A stretch of 54,034 nt of DNA from JAWBOW01 sp038825775 (GTDB lineage: Archaea > Nanobdellota > Nanobdellia > Woesearchaeales > WAPY01). The notes below the pieces were generated by a model. That model saw only the letters and a list, made by a program, of their open reading frames with translations. It made no database searches and was not told the DNA's origin. The stretch covers positions 1 to 54,034 of the forward strand of contig JAWBOW010000001.1 of NCBI GenBank assembly GCA_038825775.1, written 5' to 3'. The position numbers and the translations under genes were made by a program. Shown piece by piece: positions 51,616 through 54,034 of the stretch. Numbering within the stretch: position 1 is the stretch's first letter; each line of letters starts with the position of its first letter.

Positions 51616-54034
51616 ATGCAAACAAAAATGAAAAAATCAGAATTATTAGGTCTTGATGATATGCTAAATTCTAATGATGAGAGAAGAATAAAATCTTTTG
51701 ATGTTACAAAAGAAGAACTTGAAAAAATTGATTTGGAAAAAAAATATTATAACCCGCTTTCAAAAACAAAAAAACCAGTAATAATGAGTTTAATAGCGGC
51801 AATGGCATTACAATTTGGAAGCATGTTTTATAATCCAAAAAAAGCAATTTCTTTAGACAAAGAACTTCCAAAGGTGACATCTGTAAATCCAGAATGGTAT
51901 TCTTTGGAAAAACAACCATTAGAAGCACTAATTAGGGAAATAGAAAAAACAGACATAAGAGTTTATATTGGAAGCACAGAAGCAAAGATAAACGAGCAAA
52001 ACTATAGCTTGGACGCAGCACCATACATAAAGAATGGCAGAACACTAGTGCCTTTAAGATTCATAGCAGAAGGCCTAGGAGCAAGTGTTGGTTGGGATGG
52101 TGTTGAGAAAAAAGTAACTATTTATTATGAGGACAAAACAATAGAACTTTGGATTGGAAAAAAACAAGCAAGAGTAAACGGCATTGATTATGCCTTAGAC
52201 GTTGCTCCAGAAATAACAAAAGGAAGAACCTTTGTGCCGATAAGATTCATAGCAGAAAACTTCGGCTCACAAGTTCTTTGGAATTCCACTCTTAAAGAGG
52301 TCTCAATAATAAAAGAAAAAGAATACAAGAGAATAAACGAAAACTCTGACGCTGATAATGACGGAGTTATTTTTAAGGACGAAAAAACCCTTGGAACAAA
52401 CCCGAATGACAAAAACACAGTTTACAATTCATTAACTGATAAACAACTCTTTGAACTAAAACAAAAATATCCAAACTTAAACATATTTTCAGCATATCCT
52501 GACGGAATTACAAAACTAACATTGCCAGAAAAATACCAACTAAACCTAAACCCTGTAAGTGCTCATAACTTGGACCAAAAAATAAACGATGAAATAATAA
52601 TAAACTATGCATTGAACAAAAACCCACAACTAAAAACAAGGGAAGAATTAGAAAGCATTTGGCAAAACTTTAACACAAAATACTCAAGCTTCATAGATGC
52701 CTTAAAAGAAAACCTAAACTTAGAAACAACAAGCACAATAGAAAAAGCAGCAGAGCTAATACTAAACTTTAAGAATTTAAAACTTGATGAAAAACTAAAA
52801 ACCCAAATAGACAAAGAATATGTCAAGAGAGTTCTTGAAGAAATGCAAGAGTTCAATGAAATAACACCACTAGTATCATCCTTCAACAAAGAATTCGTAA
52901 ACCAAAACAAAAACTTCTTCTCAGAAATAAAAAACACAACACTTGACTTTATTGCAGAAATGCTCACAAAATACCCAGAACTAACCATTCAAAAACAAAT
53001 AGAACTAAACAACAAATACCCAGAACTTGATTTTTCATTAAGAGAAACATTTGAAAACCCGGACAAGGTCTCAGGACTAAGCTTGCAAGAAAAAACAAAA
53101 TACAACATAAACCCGTTAAGCCCAAACAACTTTGACGATGTCTTGAATGACAAAAAAGCAATAGAATACGCAAAAGTAAAAAACCTATCTGGAACAAAAG
53201 AAGATGTTTTGAAAGCAATAAAAACAATAACTGAAAATTATGGGCAAAAATTAGGAACAGCAGCAAAACAATTGCTCAACCAAAACAAAATAGAAGCTTC
53301 AGAACTTGATGCTCAAGCAACAACAGCAAAAACACAAGTAGAAGCAATGTTCAATGCTAGGGCTTATAAAACAAAATCTGACGGAACAAAAATAACACTT
53401 GAAGACCTGACAACAACAGAAAGGTATAAAACACTAATGCTACTAAACAAAACCTTCGGCAAAGAAGATATTAATATTTTGTTAGCACAAAGCAAAACAC
53501 TAAGCCAAAACCCGGAATTGTATTCAGAACTAATAAACACGCTAAAAACAGCATCTCACAAGATTGAAGAGCCGGTAAATCAGGAAATAAAGGACTTAAG
53601 AGTTTTCAAAAACTACATAAACCAGTGGGGACTTTACGATAACAACGCTGGAGAATTAGCAGTAAAACTCTGGAATTCTCTAAGCCAAGAATTAAGAGAA
53701 GAAGTAAAACAACACCCAAAACTCTTCTTAAGCTATGTTGGAAAATACAGGGCTTGGGCAGAAGCTGGAAAGGTAAAGATTGGAAGCAAAGAATACGATT
53801 TTAGAGAGGTTTTTGACGATATTGTAAAATTCACAAAAGACCAAATAGGGTATGTAATAAAGATGGAAAAATACTTCCAAGAGAAAGGTTATGAACTATA
53901 TGAATATTCTGGCTATGGAAGAGAAATAGAAAATCTTCCATTCATTTGGATGCAGGGCTCACCATTCACCCCGGGACTAAGCCATATTGAACTAATAAAG
54001 AACAAACTAAGCGCTGGAAAGATGACACTGAAAG
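51616..54034 (+). CDS. Large exported protein with copper-amine-oxidase-N-type stalk repeats (partial)
   Basis: An open frame of 806 codons from ATG 51616 to the window edge, with no stop, preceded by GAGGTGGG. A 50-residue charged N-terminus is followed by a hydrophobic segment (about 55-71), probably an internal signal or anchor. Two copper-amine-oxidase-N-type beta repeats occupy 115-232 (NGRTLVPLRFIAEGLGASV and KGRTFVPIRFIAENFGSQV). A calcium-loop motif DADNDG is at 245-250. The long helical remainder contains an internal duplication: EKYQLNLNPVSAHN near 300 and EKTKYNINPLSPNN near 490. These stalk repeats are best known from surface proteins of Firmicutes. The function is unknown; a large cell-surface or secreted enzyme is likely. 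Confidence 0.8.
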   Translation, partial: MQTKMKKSELLGLDDMLNSNDERRIKSFDVTKEELEKIDLEKKYYNPLSKTKKPVIMSLIAAMALQFGSMFYNPKKAISLDKELPKVTSVNPEWYSLEKQPLEALIREIEKTDIRVYIGSTEAKINEQNYSLDAAPYIKNGRTLVPLRFIAEGLGASVGWDGVEKKVTIYYEDKTIELWIGKKQARVNGIDYALDVAPEITKGRTFVPIRFIAENFGSQVLWNSTLKEVSIIKEKEYKRINENSDADNDGVIFKDEKTLGTNPNDKNTVYNSLTDKQLFELKQKYPNLNIFSAYPDGITKLTLPEKYQLNLNPVSAHNLDQKINDEIIINYALNKNPQLKTREELESIWQNFNTKYSSFIDALKENLNLETTSTIEKAAELILNFKNLKLDEKLKTQIDKEYVKRVLEEMQEFNEITPLVSSFNKEFVNQNKNFFSEIKNTTLDFIAEMLTKYPELTIQKQIELNNKYPELDFSLRETFENPDKVSGLSLQEKTKYNINPLSPNNFDDVLNDKKAIEYAKVKNLSGTKEDVLKAIKTITENYGQKLGTAAKQLLNQNKIEASELDAQATTAKTQVEAMFNARAYKTKSDGTKITLEDLTTTERYKTLMLLNKTFGKEDINILLAQSKTLSQNPELYSELINTLKTASHKIEEPVNQEIKDLRVFKNYINQWGLYDNNAGELAVKLWNSLSQELREEVKQHPKLFLSYVGKYRAWAEAGKVKIGSKEYDFREVFDDIVKFTKDQIGYVIKMEKYFQEKGYELYEYSGYGREIENLPFIWMQGSPFTPGLSHIELIKNKLSAGKMTLK

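Overview
The window is a strongly AT-rich stretch of an archaeal chromosome. Archaeal markers include ribosomal proteins eS1 (S3Ae), eL15 and a uL11, the ABCE1/Rli1 recycling ATPase, archaeal D-aminoacyl-tRNA deacylase, wyosine synthase Taw1, a form III RuBisCO, a tRNA-Gln intron at position 37/38, and TATA boxes of the TTTAAATA type. Very short gaps, many tiny zinc-ribbon proteins, surface proteins with CxDSDGG-type modules, and an archaeal Era-like GTPase/DUF2073/zinc-ribbon cluster suggest a DPANN archaeon, perhaps of the Woesearchaeota/Pacearchaeota kind. The rank is an inference. Translation starts mostly follow a GGTG-type Shine-Dalgarno plus a T-rich spacer. This moves several starts about three codons inside the longest ORF.

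Layout. 1-5.7 kb: partial pilin-like membrane gene, the GTPase/DUF2073/zinc-ribbon cluster, a GT4 glycosyltransferase with an unknown partner, and a YchF-family GTPase. 5.7-7.5 kb: a decayed small DMT/EmrE-like transporter, a membrane zincin and a 41-residue acidic protein. 7.5-12.6 kb: translation quality control (dtdA, ABCE1, Dph6) and two unknowns. 12.6-14 kb: RuBisCO, divergent from a protein with a phosphoribosyltransferase-like motif. 14.1-21 kb: an accessory-looking island with a metalloprotease-nucleotidyltransferase fusion operon, orphan genes, and two genes broken by in-frame stop codons (TGA and TAG). 21.2-26 kb: a complete glmS-glmM-glmU UDP-GlcNAc operon with an embedded zinc-ribbon gene. 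26-29 kb: a large modular surface protein of mosaic codon use, then tRNA-Arg and tRNA-Pro.

29.5-35.6 kb: two PGI/PMI paralogues, a Rad50-like ATPase and a ROK kinase. 35.7-39.3 kb: zinc ribbon, eL15 with a GC-rich structured leader, and two secreted or membrane proteins. 39.8-42.1 kb: an S4/RsuA-type pseudouridine synthase and a Hel308-like helicase lacking its whole first RecA domain. 42.2-46.8 kb: tRNA-Gln with intron, thymidylate kinase, Taw1, CsaA, ferredoxin and eS1. 46.8-50.1 kb: an MFS transporter behind a palindromic operator, uL11 with a long tail, and an FKBP isomerase. 50.1-51.5 kb: an AAA/DUF4143 ATPase bracketed by paired 33-bp repeats. From 51.6 kb to the edge: a large exported protein with two copper-amine-oxidase-N-type stalk repeats.

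Together the genes cover translation and its quality control, amino-sugar and hexose-phosphate metabolism feeding the cell surface, and a RuBisCO probably used in nucleotide salvage. The likeliest undescribed biology is the protease-nucleotidyltransferase operon (14.1-16.4 kb), the repeat-bracketed ATPase cassette, the split helicase and the eL15 leader element.
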